Shown piece after piece: positions 1 to 12,000 of a DNA stretch of 64,000 nucleotides. The DNA lies in assembly GCA_934718065.1 (NCBI GenBank), contig CAKUZR010000008.1, positions 1 to 64,000 on the forward strand, in the 5' to 3' direction. The translations under genes were made by a program, and so were the position numbers. Source of the stretch: an uncultured Treponema sp. (GTDB lineage: Bacteria; Spirochaetota; Spirochaetia; Treponematales; Treponemataceae). The notes beneath the pieces are model-generated. The model saw only the letters and a list, made by a program, of their open reading frames with translations, did not search any database and had not been told where the DNA came from. Positions within the stretch are counted from its first letter, which is position 1, and every line of letters begins with the position of its first letter.

Positions 1-173
1 TTTTGTATGTTGCAATTTCATTATAACAGATGGTTGGAAACCTTTTTTATGGGGAATTATATTTTACTGCTTACCTACTCAAAAAAATCTTCAATTTTGT
101 CAAAAAAGATTGTAACTTTCGGCGGGGCGGGTTGTTGTTTTAGTGTAAAGCGAATAATTAAAGAACATACTCC

Positions 174-220
174 AGCTCCCGGTGATTTTTCTCTCCTTTT
201 TCACCGGGAGCTTTTCTTTT
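174..220 (+). terminator. Intrinsic terminator upstream of dgt
   Basis: A 12-bp perfect stem (AGCTCCCGGTGA at 174-185 pairs with 201-212) is followed by a T-rich run at 213-220. It most likely ends a transcript coming from left of the window. Bases 1-173 hold no convincing gene: the open frame at 7-222 runs through this hairpin and lacks protein-like composition. Confidence 0.8.
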
Positions 221-230
221 AAATCCGCTG

Positions 231-258
231 TTCCTGAAAAAACAGAATATGGTATAAT
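231..258 (+). promoter_or_regulatory. dgt promoter, leaderless geometry
   Basis: TATAAT at 253-258 is preceded by TGG, giving an extended -10. The -35 region is weak (TTCCTG at 231-236, 16-nt spacer). Only six bases (caaaat) separate the -10 from the ATG at 265, so the predicted transcription start is the start codon itself and there is no Shine-Dalgarno. Confidence 0.65.
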
Positions 259-264
259 CAAAAT

Positions 265-1536
265 ATGAAAAACGGCTTTGAATCAGTAAGATGCGATGAA
301 AAAAATCCAAAATGGCAGGAAGCGGCAAAACGCGAAACTCCGATTTACGACAGAAACGACATACGCTCGGAATTTGAGCGCGACTACACAAGGCTTCTTC
401 ACTGCCAGGCCTACCGCCGCCTTAAGCACAAAACCCAGGTTTTTTATGCGCCGCACAACGACCACGTATGCACAAGAATGGAACACGTTATGCACGTGGC
501 AAGCGTCGCAAGCACAATCTGCAAGTACCTTGGACTGAACGAACAGCTTTCAAATGCGATTGCACTGGGACACGACATAGGACATGCGCCGTTTGGACAC
601 CACGGAGAAGACTGCCTGAATTCTCTTATGGAGCAGAAAGAAGGCAAAGACGCGCCGAAAAAATTCTGGCATGAGCGGAATTCATTGTTTTTTGCGGATT
701 TCATAGAAACCCTTCCAGACCCGGACGGAATCGCCCAGCCGCTGAACCTTACCTATGCCGTGCGCGACGGATTAATCTGCCACTGCGGAGAAATCGACCA
801 GCAGGGAATAAAACCCCGGGAAGACGCAATTGATCTTTATTCAATAAAACGACCGGGACTGATTCAGCCGTTCACGTGGGAAGGCTGCGTAGTAAAAATC
901 GCGGACAAAATCGCCTACCTTGGCCGGGACATAGAAGACGCGCGGCAATATCACATTCTTGACATGGCCGCATACAGACACATGCGCGAAATCGTTGCGA
1001 CAACATTGAATTCAAAGGGAAACCACGCCTTCCGGAGCGGAAAAGCCGTGAACACAACGGTTTTAATAAACGACCTGATTGTTGACCTTTGCCAGCAGAG
1101 CAGCCCGGAAAAAGGACTTTGCTTCAGCGAGGAATACTTCAACTTCATTCTGGAGCTTAAAAAATTCAACTTTGCGCACATATACAACCACTGGCGGCTG
1201 AAAGAATTCTCTTACTACGCGGACAACTGCCTTCAGACAATTTTCAGGACGCTTATGCGCTACTATGAATACGCAAAAAACGGAAGAATGGCGCAGGCTC
1301 TTAAATATTATCCTGTTCTTGGAAAAACATTTGTTGAATGGCTAATAAAATACACAAACTACCGCCCGGCCACCTGGAAAATGGAAATGGACCGAAAAAA
1401 AATCCTCCGCCTGAACACCGTGCAAGTATTCAACCTGAACGACATCGCCTCCTACACAAAATGCGTAGTTGAATTCATCTCCGGAATGACAGACGTTTTC
1501 GCAATCCAAGTTTACGACGAAATAATTTCATTCTAG
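265..1536 (+). CDS. dgt: Deoxyguanosinetriphosphate triphosphohydrolase (dGTPase)
   Basis: A 423-aa cytoplasmic HD-domain phosphohydrolase that should cleave dGTP to deoxyguanosine and triphosphate, tuning dNTP pools. Visible features are the N-terminal signature RLLHCQAYRRLKHKTQVF, the metal-binding R71-x-x-H74 pair, and the HD motif at H103-D104 within GHDIGHAPFGHHGE, typical of the dGTPase subgroup of HD proteins. A later conserved block (residues ~205-235, containing KIADKIAYLGRDIED) supplies the further metal-ligand Asp. Length fits the shorter dGTPase class. The ATG at 265 is chosen because the family N-terminus starts here and the promoter -10 lies just before it. It stands alone between a terminator and a convergent nuclease gene. 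Confidence in family is high; the preferred dNTP substrate is inferred. Confidence 0.93.
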   Translation: MKNGFESVRCDEKNPKWQEAAKRETPIYDRNDIRSEFERDYTRLLHCQAYRRLKHKTQVFYAPHNDHVCTRMEHVMHVASVASTICKYLGLNEQLSNAIALGHDIGHAPFGHHGEDCLNSLMEQKEGKDAPKKFWHERNSLFFADFIETLPDPDGIAQPLNLTYAVRDGLICHCGEIDQQGIKPREDAIDLYSIKRPGLIQPFTWEGCVVKIADKIAYLGRDIEDARQYHILDMAAYRHMREIVATTLNSKGNHAFRSGKAVNTTVLINDLIVDLCQQSSPEKGLCFSEEYFNFILELKKFNFAHIYNHWRLKEFSYYADNCLQTIFRTLMRYYEYAKNGRMAQALKYYPVLGKTFVEWLIKYTNYRPATWKMEMDRKKILRLNTVQVFNLNDIASYTKCVVEFISGMTDVFAIQVYDEIISF

Positions 1537-1561
1537 AGCTTCGTGCAGCAAGCTAGAAGAA

Positions 1562-1594
1562 CGCCCAGGCAAATCGCATGGGCGCAATATTTTT
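1562..1594. terminator. Probable shared terminator between dgt and nuclease gene
   Basis: CGCCCA (1562-1567) pairs with TGGGCG (1579-1584) and is followed on the plus strand by caatattttt. It lies between two convergent genes. The stem is short and the T run is broken, so this is moderate evidence only. Confidence 0.45.
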
Positions 1595-2483
1595 ATGACT
1601 GTTTTTCTTGCAATGCGCTTATATCAGTCATTGAAAGCCCAGTGCATTCTGCTATTATTTCTACGGAAATATTGCATTTCAGCAGTTTTCTGGCGGTTTC
1701 AATGGCTTTTTTATTTTCACCTTCGGCAATTCCAGCGGTCCTACCTTCCATTCTGCCTTCCCTTCTACCTTCTTCACGACCTTCTTCCCGCCCTTCTGCG
1801 AGTCCTTCCGCGAGTCCTTCCTCGCGGGCTTCCTCTTTCCATTCGCGCACCTGGTCATTCCACAGCATATACTCTGCCCTCCATTTCTGGTGGCTCTTGC
1901 ACACCTCGACTTCGGTCTGGATTCGGCGGGTGATGGCGTCCGACGCGGAGCGGTTTTTCAGGAACTCCAGGAACGAGCGCACCGCCGGGCTTCCCGCCTT
2001 CGCGAAGTCGCTTGCATTATAAATCACTTTGTGAATTCTGTCATTCAAAATCCTGTCGCCGTCCTCTTCTTTCGTGACGAAGCTGTACACCGGCTTTCCG
2101 TCGCCGAACGGATCTGCAAGACAGATGAAGATTACGTACGACTCCTTCATCCTTCGGTAGCTTTCGCCGCGGCCCAGGTGCTCAACGTCGATCACACTCT
2201 GGTAGTAGCGCATTCTAAGCCCTTCGTCCGCTCTGACAACGGTTTGCATTTCAATGTCGATCACTTTATCCGAATCTTCAAGATATGCGTCCAATCTGAC
2301 ACCGCGCCCGTCGGAAAGCTCGCCCAGCGAATACTGCGATGTCAGAAACTCTATCCTGCCGACCTTGATTCCCAACAGGCTCTCCACAACGCCCTTCGCG
2401 ATTTCAGGATTGCGCATTATCTTGCTGAAAAGAAAGTCGTCCGTGAAAAACAGATCCTCGTATTTTTTTGATTTGTAGCCCAT
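1593..2483 (-). CDS. Rpn-family PD-(D/E)XK nuclease / putative transposase
   Basis: A 296-aa protein of the Rpn (recombination-promoting nuclease, PDDEXK_2 transposase-like) family. It opens with the family hallmark KYEDLFFTDDFLFSKIM. The nuclease core shows RLDAYLED (D65) and IDIEMQ (E77 and Q79), matching the D...(E)xQ catalytic pattern. The C-terminal third (about residues 215-265) is a glutamate/arginine/glycine-rich stretch of short EGREEGR-like repeats encoded by near-tandem DNA, a common and length-variable feature of this family, followed by a small helical end with an ECTGLSMTDI motif. The start at 2483 has GGAGG four bases upstream; the open frame extends further only because it reads through a MITE-like repeat. 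Rpn proteins act in RecA-independent recombination or phage defence; the role here is inferred. The palindrome array at 2765-2935 lies upstream of it. Confidence 0.85.
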   Translation of the reverse strand: MGYKSKKYEDLFFTDDFLFSKIMRNPEIAKGVVESLLGIKVGRIEFLTSQYSLGELSDGRGVRLDAYLEDSDKVIDIEMQTVVRADEGLRMRYYQSVIDVEHLGRGESYRRMKESYVIFICLADPFGDGKPVYSFVTKEEDGDRILNDRIHKVIYNASDFAKAGSPAVRSFLEFLKNRSASDAITRRIQTEVEVCKSHQKWRAEYMLWNDQVREWKEEAREEGLAEGLAEGREEGREEGRREGRMEGRTAGIAEGENKKAIETARKLLKCNISVEIIAECTGLSMTDISALQEKQS

Positions 2484-2502
2484 CAGACCTCCATATTTTG
2501 CG

Positions 2503-2698
2503 TGAATGTTGATTTTCCTGCGGATTGTGAAAAACCGCTTCCGGCATATTTCCAGTTTGCTCCAGATGAATTTGGCTCGCGCTCCGCTTGTAATGCTTCG
2601 GGTGCTCCGCACTTTAACTGGTTCAATCGCCAAAAATCTTCACAAACTGTAAATCTGCCTGCGGTTTTGTTTTTTCACAAAAAAACCTAATCTTTCAG
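2503..2698 (-). repeat. MITE-like dispersed repeat, copy A1
   Basis: One of four ~195-bp related copies in the window (others at 34093, 46622 and 55610). It begins with TGAATGTTGA, the terminal inverted repeat of the family; the far end near 2698 is degenerate. The core is shared with the other copies, for example AATCTGCCTGCG and TTCGGGTGCTCCGCACTTTA. It is inserted just upstream of the nuclease start codon, so it probably carries or separates that gene's promoter. Confidence 0.75.
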
Positions 2699-2764
2699 TT
2701 TATATAGTTAATAGGTGAAAAAATTGCAAAAACGGAAATGAATCACAAAAAAACTGAAAAAAAA

Positions 2765-2935
2765 TTCATACTTATTCCCGCGGCTGTTCATACTTATGTT
2801 CAAAATCGTTCATAAGTATGAACGCAGTCTATTCATACTTATGAACAAAAATGTCCATACTTATGTTCATACTACATTCATACGTATGAACGCTATATAT
2901 TCATACTTATGAACGTGAACCGTCATACGTATGAA
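2765..2935. repeat. Array of eight phased short palindromes
   Basis: Eight copies of a 14-16-bp palindrome, TTCATA-CK-TATGAA, start at 2765, 2787, 2809, 2832, 2854, 2877, 2900 and 2922. Start-to-start distances are 22, 22, 23, 22, 23, 23 and 22 bp. Central dinucleotides are CT, AG or CG, and spacers of 7-9 bp differ in sequence. The regular two-helical-turn spacing puts every site on the same DNA face, suggesting cooperative binding by a dimeric protein. It lies between the terminator of the giant lipoprotein gene and the nuclease gene. Confidence 0.85.
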
Positions 2936-2962
2936 TTTTTGCAGGATTTTTTTCCGCAATAA

Positions 2963-2996
2963 TCAAAAAAAAGACCGCCCATTTGTTCAGGCGGCC
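2963..2996 (-). terminator. Terminator of the giant lipoprotein gene
   Basis: On the minus strand GGCCGCC pairs with GGGCGGTC across a short loop (plus-strand positions 2973-2980 and 2990-2996), followed by eight T (plus-strand A run ending at 2972). It starts about 20 bp past the stop codon. Confidence 0.8.
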
Positions 2997-3015
2997 ATCC
3001 GTAGGTTTACAAAAA

Positions 3016-6000
3016 TTATTTCAGCTGGGCGGTTTCGATGTAGCCTTGACCAGCATAATTAATACCGTAACCAAGAACTGGATTTGAAGTTCCATTGCCT
3101 CCACATTTATCAGTTCCTGTTACTACTGGAATATTTTTAAGCATTCCATTGCTATCCCTTAGAACTCCAATGCAAATATCATCCAAAAGGAATTTATTAT
3201 TAGTTGGCAATATAACAGATTCCCATGCACCTGTGTACATATTTTCAGAATCAGAACCTTCCTTAGGAGTCCAATCATTAGAATTTCCATTAGCAGATTT
3301 TACATCAACAAGATATGCATACTTTGGATATTGCAATGATGTCATAAGATAACCAATATACGGAACATATCTAGTACCTGTGCTATCTTTTGCAAAATCA
3401 ATAGTAATATACTGTCCTGTAGCTCCATAACTGTCTACAAATACAGAATGATTTTTTACATAACTGCTATCATTTACTGGAGAATTATATGATTCAAGAT
3501 ATGTATACACAAGAGAACCTGTATTCTGCTTGCTGTATGAAGCAATATGAACGTGCTTGTTAGAATCTACCGCAATTGCAGCATAACCGCCAGAATTACC
3601 ATTAAGAATTGCAACCGGTGTTGACCAGCTCCTGTTCACATGATTTGAATCAACATTTTTATGATTGTTCTGTATTGGATCTTCCAAATAACTATACCAC
3701 AATGTATTGCGAATATCATCATTCCAAACCGCAACAACTACATCTGGAGAACCAGGAACAACAGCAATGTCATAACGTTCACCAGGCGCATACGGCAAAC
3801 TGCCTGTATTTGTAGCAGAACTTGCAAGAACAGAAACATGGTTGTAATTAGTAACAACCTTAGTATCTGTTCTGCTATCAGTATACGCATCATCATAAAA
3901 ATCATCAAAAGAAGAATTTACATTTTGAGTAGAATAGCCAGTATTACCATCTGCATTTTTATCAAGAGCAAAAGCTGTTTTATTATTCATTTTTCCAGCA
4001 CGGAATCTAAGTTCATTTGTAAGAGAATCATAATACATTAAATACAAATTAGTTGTATCTCCGCTAGCACTTGCCGCAAGCTGCGGATGGTACTGGAATC
4101 GGGTTCCATTCATTACATAGCTTTTATCACTAGGTTTATAGTTAGCCATATATTCAAGACGCAACGCATTATTTGCACTGTATGCGCACAGCCAGTCAGA
4201 ATCTTTACCTTCCAAAGTAGAACTTGGTCCCCAAACACTTGAAACAAGGCGGAAACGTGCTACGCGCGGATTATTTGTATCTGTTCCTGCATGAACACCA
4301 AACATATGCCCCTGGTTGTCGTAAATAAATCGCATTGTATTCACTGGTGTATAATCTCTGCACCAGAATTCCAATGATTTGTCCTGGGCTTTTCCTTGGG
4401 AATCTACACCATGCGGATAATATCCATAATTTCCAGAGCTGAACGAGAATCCTAGCTGACCGTCAACAGGATTTATATGCATTGTAGGTTCTGTAATTAC
4501 ACCTTCAGGTGATACAGCAGACTGGGAATTTATTCCCCAAATTGCAAGCTCCAAATCATCATCCAGATAATCATTATTCACGCCATTTGCCTGGCGATTA
4601 TAATAATTCTTGTAGTTTGCATACAGAGAATCCGCATTTTTACTATCCGTATAGCTACCTTTTGAATCTGTATAATTTTCATTATTAAGATTTTTTATTC
4701 CATTCACAGTAACATAAAATTTTCCTGATTTTGCATTTGATGGCAATCTAAAATCAAAATTTCCATCCAAAGCAGGAATACTTGTTGTAGAAACTCCTTC
4801 AAGATGAACATAAGCCCCTTCTGCTAGATTGAATCCGTTCAGTCCAATAACCTCAGACTCTGCAACACCAGAAGCATTCTTTGTGTAATAATAAACTGGA
4901 TATTTTCCAAGCGCAGTTCTTCCATATACAGAAGAATTTTTCTTTTCAATATCGCTCAATGTTGTTCTAAGCCCCGTAATATACGGCACAACATCCATTC
5001 TGTACGCCGGCTTGTTGTATACGTTGTCGTCGGTGTTTGTAGTGCCGTCTGGGTTTACGGCGGATGAATCAATCTCGGCGGACTTGTGTTCGTCGGTCTT
5101 TACGTGGTCAACTGCCATGACTTTAAAGTCTATGTCTGTTCCGGCGATTCCGCTCAGTTTTGAGGTGTCTATTCTCAAAGTCCAGTTTACTTTGTGGCCG
5201 TTCTGGTCAAAGTAGTCATCTGAAACGTCAAATTCCCAGCCGTCAGTTTCCATTGCGGCGGAAGCTTTCTTCCATCCGTCTTCGTAGAATGCGGCCTGAA
5301 CATAACCGTCACTCGTCCTTCCAGCAGAGCCAAAGCCTGCGTTTGTCAGATAATTGGTAAACGTAAAGTTCTGTCCGGTAGCTCCATCGACTTTGCCGAA
5401 TTTTATCCACAAAGAGCTTAAGAATACGTCATCATAGGCTGTTCCGCGGATTACAATCTTTCCGGAAACTTTAGGGTCGCCGTCGTACAATCCGGTTGTT
5501 GCGCCATTATAGCCGGAAGCGTTTTTCCAGTCGTCCTCAAGCTCAATGTGGCCGTTCAAAAGGCTGTTTCCGTAAAGGCTGTTGTCCTCGCTGTCGTTCC
5601 AGAAGAACGGCGAAACAGCAACTTTCGGCGCATTTGAATCTTCAATATCCTGCTTAAGCTGGGCGTTCAGAACCGTCCACTGAGAATCTTTTCCAGGCGC
5701 AGTTTCTTCTGTTGAATCCCAGAAGCTGAACTGGTACGTGTTGATTTTGTCTTCAAATGCGTCAGAAGAATCCAAACTGCTGTTTGAAATCTCAAACGGT
5801 TCCTTGTTCGCTGTTATTTTTCTTGCGTCAGAAGCGTTGAAAGAATCAGTTTTTGGCGAAGTAAGATTTTTTGCATTTCCTGCTCCAGATTCCTTTGAGA
5901 AAACATAATAGAACGGAGCTGTTCCGCCAACAAATTCCGGCTCAACCTGCAAGTTGTTCTTGATTGTCCAGCCTTCCGCGTCAAGATTCCAGATTTCTGT

Positions 6001-9000
6001 GCCGGAAGAAGCTGTATGTTTATTCCAGTCCGTTGAATCTTCCTTCAGATATGTGAACACCTTGGTTTCGTTTTCTTCGTACGTTCCGTTTGAATTCAAG
6101 TCGGTTGCAAGCCGAACGCGGGCAATTCGCGGCGCATTGTTGCTTACAGAAGTTTTTACGTAGCCGTGGTTTGAATTTCCTGCCTTGTCAAATACAACAA
6201 CGTGAATTTCAATCGGGCCGTCCGGAATATTTGTTGAGTCAACGGAAGCGTCCCAAGTGTAGTTCGAGCCGCTCTTTGCAAACGATTCAACCATTCCGTC
6301 GCCGTCGTCATTTTTTATTGAATTGTCGTAGTTCAAGCTTTCGCCGGAATTATCAATAACCATTCCATAAACAAATTCCGCTTCTGTATAAACTTGCGCG
6401 CACGCTGAATCAAACGTAACTTTGCCAGAAGCGTAGTCAACCGCGGAGATTTTTCTGTAAAGTCCGCCGATTTTTACAAGTCCGCCAACACGAACATTCT
6501 TGTTGTTCTTAACATATTCAGAAATAAGCGTATATTCGTTGTCTTCTTCGCGTGCAACAGAGCTTGCGTGCAGAACCGGAAGCGAATCAGAATTTATGTA
6601 GACTTTTCCGTTTTCCGCAGTTTCCGCCGTAATATCCGCGCGGTTTCCCCTGTTTGAATCGCCGTGGCTTTCCATAGGATTGTAAACTCTAGCCGGATTT
6701 TGCGCCGTTGTTTCAGAAGGAACTCTCTTAAAATAGAAGATTACATTCTCATATCCAGAGCCTTCTTCTGTAACCCGGCCTGCCAAAGTAAAGAAGCCGT
6801 TTGAGTTCTGCACAAAATTCTTGTCGTCAAGAATTACTCCGCTTGAACCGTAGCCGCCTTTGTACAGTTTTATTGTTCCTAAAGTTTCTTCTTCATCATT
6901 GTTGCGGATGTCAAAGAACTGCGGAGGCGTGTTGTCTATATTCAAGCTGTAATTTGAATAATTTGTCTTTTTGCTTCCTTCAGAAGCGTTGTCCGTAACG
7001 GTAATTCTTGTTTCCCAGCGCGAAGTTCCATCAACTGGAATCTTGTAGGTAAGCTCGTTGATGTTTCCGCCGCTTGCTGTTTTATCCAGAACAATGTCTG
7101 TATCACCTGAAACAACAGGCCCGCCGCTATCAGGGTCTATTTTTGAAGTGTCTATTTCCACAGTGTAATTTGTCGCGCCTTCAACAGCAATTTCTGAAAT
7201 ACCTGCGTTGCTGCTGACTTTTCCAACAAGATACCAGTTTGTGCCGGAAATATATTTGTCGTCCTGGTATTCAACAGATTTTACTTCTGTGTCGGAAGAA
7301 GAATTTCCTGAATACTGCGAGATTTTTACAGATTCAAAAGCCGGAACGTCATTGTTCACCGAAATATGAATCGGCTCAGACCATGCGCCCAGAAGCGGAC
7401 TGTCGTTAGTTCCTGTGTCAAGGGCAACCGCTCGCACGTTCAGAACTTTTTTGTTGCTTTCAGAGTACAAAAGATTTTTCAGGCTGGAAACTTTCAATGA
7501 ATAGCTCCAGCTGTTTGTGCCTTTTACAAGAACGCCTTTTTCTTTTTCAGCAGAAGTTGGAATTTCAACCGGACTTACATCATCCGGACAGCCCTCAACG
7601 TCGACTCCGTTTTCATAAATTCCGTCGCCGTCCATATCAAACTGAAGATAAACAGCCTGAACGCCTTCATCGTCCTCGGCAGTTCCTGTAAAGCGGATTG
7701 TGCCGCCCATAATTACATAGCTGAAATTGCTGTTTGAAGAATCTGTTACATTGTGAACCGGATACGTTATTGCAACACGAGGCTTGTCCGCATCAGGATT
7801 GTAGCGCACTGAATTTCCTGTGTTGTAGCCAACATTTCCGGCGTTATCCACAATCTTAAACCAGACTGGAAGATTGTAAATTCCGGAAGAACCGTTCTGA
7901 TAGCCAATATAGCCCTCTTTCATAACAATGTTCGAGCCTTCTTTAGTGTAAATATAGTCAGTTTTTACAGTAAGACTCCATACAACGCTGGTAAGCTCAT
8001 CAACCTTGAACCACATTGTTCCAAATGACTCGGAATCTTTATTGTAATCAGCCAACGCCTTTGGATCTGTTATTGTTTTATACGGAATAGCATAGTACAT
8101 TTCCGCAATTCCTGAGTTCGCGCTTGAATCATCAGAAACCTGGCCGCTAAGCGCAATATCGCCAGTAAGCTCGTCATTTGAAGAATGATTTATTTTGGAA
8201 ATCGTTGTTGGCGCAGTGTTGTCAATAATTATTCCCAAAGACATAGTTTTCGGCTTTTCCGCCTTGTCCTTTGCCTCAACTTCGATTGTGTAAGACTTGG
8301 TCGGAATCGATTTATCCGCCGGATTCAAGTCAATTGTGTCCGACTCAAAATAATAGTAAGTTTTTCCATCTATGCTTTCAGAATCCGTTGTCAGCTTGAT
8401 TGCAGAAGAAGAATCTCCTTTTTTATAAGTGTATTTCTTGTCAATTTCGGAAATATTTATAGAAACAGACAAATCTTCCTGCTCAGAAACTGTATCATAA
8501 GAAAGAATTCTGAATTTTGCGTAACGGTAGTTCATACCGCCAAAAAGCTGGTTGTTGTTCAAATCCTTCCATTCTTCCCAGCTGCTGCCGTCTTTTGAAG
8601 TTGCAAATTTAAAGTATTTTATTGTAGGCGGATTTGAGTCAATGCTGAAGCTTATCGCCGAGCAAACTTCATTTTTTCCCTGATACTGAATTCTAGGGCA
8701 AGCCCACTTGTCTTCTGCGTTTGCCGGTTCTGATTCAGCAGAAGTGAACACGCCGCCCGCAGAATCCGTAACTCTAAAGTACAATTTATAGTCGCCGTCA
8801 ATGTCTGTTCCAGAATATTTGAAAGTCCAGTTAGAGCCGTTTAAAGTTGCTGCTTTCCAGGCAGAGTCGTCAAGGCTTGCGTAAGATGCGTCCGATTTTT
8901 TCAGCATTTGAATTTCAAGCTTTGAAATTCCGTCATCATCAGAAATTGTTCCTGAGATTTCGCCGCTAGAAAGCGTTGTGTTTCCGTCCGTGGAAATTGT

Positions 9001-12000
9001 GCTAAGCTGGATTACCGGCCGGTCAGAATTCTGGTCAATTTTGAGCGTTAATGTTTTTGCATTTGAATCAGATTCAGAAATTGTGTTTCCAGCCTTGTCA
9101 GTTGCAATAACAATAAATTCCGCGTTTCCTTCCCCGATATTTGTTGTGTCAATTCCAGAAACTTTGAATTTTCCTGTTTCAAGCGAAGTGTCAAACGTTG
9201 CTCCGGTTACGTCTTCAAAAGCAGTTCCGCCCGGTTTCTTTACTTTAAGATTCCAAGCCCAGCCGGAATTGTTTTCCGGAGGATTCAAATCTGAAATCGT
9301 TCCTTCAATTGAAATAGTTTTGTTCACATCAGAATTTGCCGCCGGCGTTGCATACGTTACAACAGGAGGAACTTTGTCAAATGTAAAGTTCGGCAAATCT
9401 GTATAAGCAGAATTTCCTGCGGCATCAATAACTTTTATATAGAAATCGTATTCTCTTGATTCATACGTTGAAATATCAATTTCAATTACGCCAGACGCTT
9501 CCGCCAAAGGTTTGTCAAAATCTTTTGAACCGATTTTTTCTTTCATTGCGGCAGTTTTGTAGATTTCAACAGTTTTTACTTTGCTCACTGCGTCGGTTGC
9601 TTCAAATTTTACAAAAACCTTGTCCTTGTTTACAAAACCTTTTTCTTCCAGAGGTTTTGCAGAAGTATTTTCGACCGGACTTTCTGTGTAAATTTCTTTT
9701 TTAGTAATTTGCGGAAGATCTTTATCAACGTGAACAGTAATGCGAAGTTCAGAAGATTCGTTTCCTGCCTCGTCTGTTGCAACAAGAATGATTGTAACAA
9801 CGCCCAAAGATTCCGCGGTTTCAGAAAGAACATCAACACTTCCAGAAAAATTATTGTTTCCAGAAGGCTGAATTGTAGAAATCAATTTGTCGCTGGATTT
9901 CTGTCCGGAATAAAGCTTCACGTCAAAACTATTAGTTTCCGTTACAGGAATTTTTGAAGCCGAACCATCTCCGCCCCTAATCGTGAACGAAGAGCCTGTG
10001 AACCAGACTTTAGTAGAATCATAAACATCATAGGTTTTGTCATCAGAAGCAGCCAAAGCATAAGTTTTTGAGCCGTCTGCTGTTTCACCAGTCAGATAAA
10101 TATAAGAAGAATTGAAAACCGGAGCGACTGTGTCAACCTTGTAGTTTATTTCAAGGGATTTATCACGGCCGTATTTGTCTTTTGCCACAAATGTGCGCGA
10201 AATATCGCCAGAAGAATTTGTAAGTTCATAAGACCAGTCTTTTTCAGTTGCGCAGCCAGTAACTTCCGCAACTTTTGTTTCTGTGTCATTTTCTTTTAAA
10301 TAAATTGTAACAGTTCCGCTTGAATCTTTTACGTTTCCAGTCAAAATGAAATTTTCTTTTGCAAAACAGTCTGGAGTGTAATTTACATCTCCAAGTTTAA
10401 GCACAGAAATCTCCGGCACATCGTTGTCATACGCTATTTTGATGGAAGAATCTTTATCTTCCGGGAATGATTCTGAAAGATTGTTTACGTCTGTAACTGT
10501 GAATCTTAAAGAATGAACGCCGTCTTTAAATTTTGAAACATCAATCTGCGCGCTGAATGTTGTTAATTTTCCATCAGAAAGCAAACTTGTTGAAGTTGTG
10601 CCGCCATCCAGCGTGTATTCAACAGATTTTACTCCGTCATCGTCCGTTACATTTATGTACAGAGTATCGCTTCCCATTCCAAAAAGATTTTTTCCAACTT
10701 TTATTTCGCTTTCATCTGTACAGTTCACATCGCCGTTGTTAAAGCTCAAGGTCGGCTTGTCTGTTTCCTGGCAGACATAAACCGGGTAATCCGTTGTGCC
10801 TGTATTTCCGGCGCGGTCTGTAGATTCAAGCCGAAGAATTATTCCGGCGTTGTCTGTAAGTTTTGTTGTGTCCACATTGAATTTAAAGTTGTTCGCCGTG
10901 CTCGTAACACCGTTTTCAATTGTTATCGCGTCGCCAACTTTTGAATCTGTTCCGTTGAACGAAAGGCTCTGAATTGCTTCGCCGTCCGCAATAATATTCG
11001 AGACATCAGTTTTTACTTTGTAGATTTTAAGCACAGTTGAAACAACTTTGTCATTGTCAGAAGAAGTTCCCTGAATTGTAATCGTTCCGTTCACCGCGCC
11101 GTTTGTGTATTTTTCCGGAGTGCCTGAATATCCGGTAACCAGCGGAGAAACCTGCGAAAATTCCGGTTTTGGTGAATCTGTATCCAGGAAAACAGAAATT
11201 GAAGCGGAAGCCGACTGTCCGGCTTTGTCAACCGCCGTGAATGTGTAGCTGTTTTCGCCGTCAGAAGAAATATTTTCAACCTTGAAATCCGCCGAAGTCC
11301 ATTCCTTGCCTGCACAGGAAATTTTATCCAGCGCATCGGAAGTTACAGTTCCGCTAACCGTAAATTCTTTGTTCACATAAATGCTTTCGCCTTCGCGCAA
11401 ATAACACTGTTCGTCGCCGGCTGTTACTGTAAATGCCTCAAACACAGGAGCTTTTTCAATAATTTTTACAGTTCTGCTGGAACCACCATCTACTCCAGAA
11501 ACATTGCCCGCATCGTCAGTTGCCCGGAACTGAACCACAACATCTTTTTCAGAAACATCTTTAAAGTCAATGTTCGCGTTAAATGTTTTTTGCGCCGGAA
11601 TAGAAGTCCAGTCAACAAGCGTAGTTGCATCTGCGCCAGCGCCTTTTTTCACAATCCTGTATTCAAGCAACTTCAACGAATTTTCTTCAACAACACTTCC
11701 GCTGAATGAATACAAAGTCGTCTTTGTTTTTCCTATGTAAGCAACAGCTGTAGCATCAGTCACCGTAACAACAGGAGCTGTGTAATCCGTTTTGAACTGA
11801 ACTGTATCTGTTGTGCTGCGGCCAAATTTATCCGTTACGGTGTAAGCTATTGTGTAGTCAACTCCGCCAGCAGCTTTTGTAATTCCTGAATCTTCTGTCG
11901 GCGTGTCATTGCCCGACAAATCTTCAGCGTAAGAAATTGTGTCCGTCCAGCTGAAAGTTCCGCCATCCTTCTTTGTAACTTTTATTTCTTTTGTTCCGCG

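Noticed and set aside
7..222. 71-aa ORF at the left edge
   Set aside because: It runs through a strong terminator hairpin and has no protein-like composition or ribosome site.
1543..2471. Plus-strand ORFs over the nuclease gene
   Set aside because: They are antisense shadows of the Rpn gene; Pro/Ser-rich translation arises from its Glu/Arg repeats.
2765..2935. CRISPR array
   Set aside because: Units are 14-16-bp palindromes with only 7-9-bp spacers; no cas gene nearby. Spacing fits protein sites, not crRNA units.
2765..2935. Replication origin iterons
   Set aside because: No dnaA, dnaN, repA or parAB nearby and no DnaA boxes recognised; no evidence beyond periodicity.
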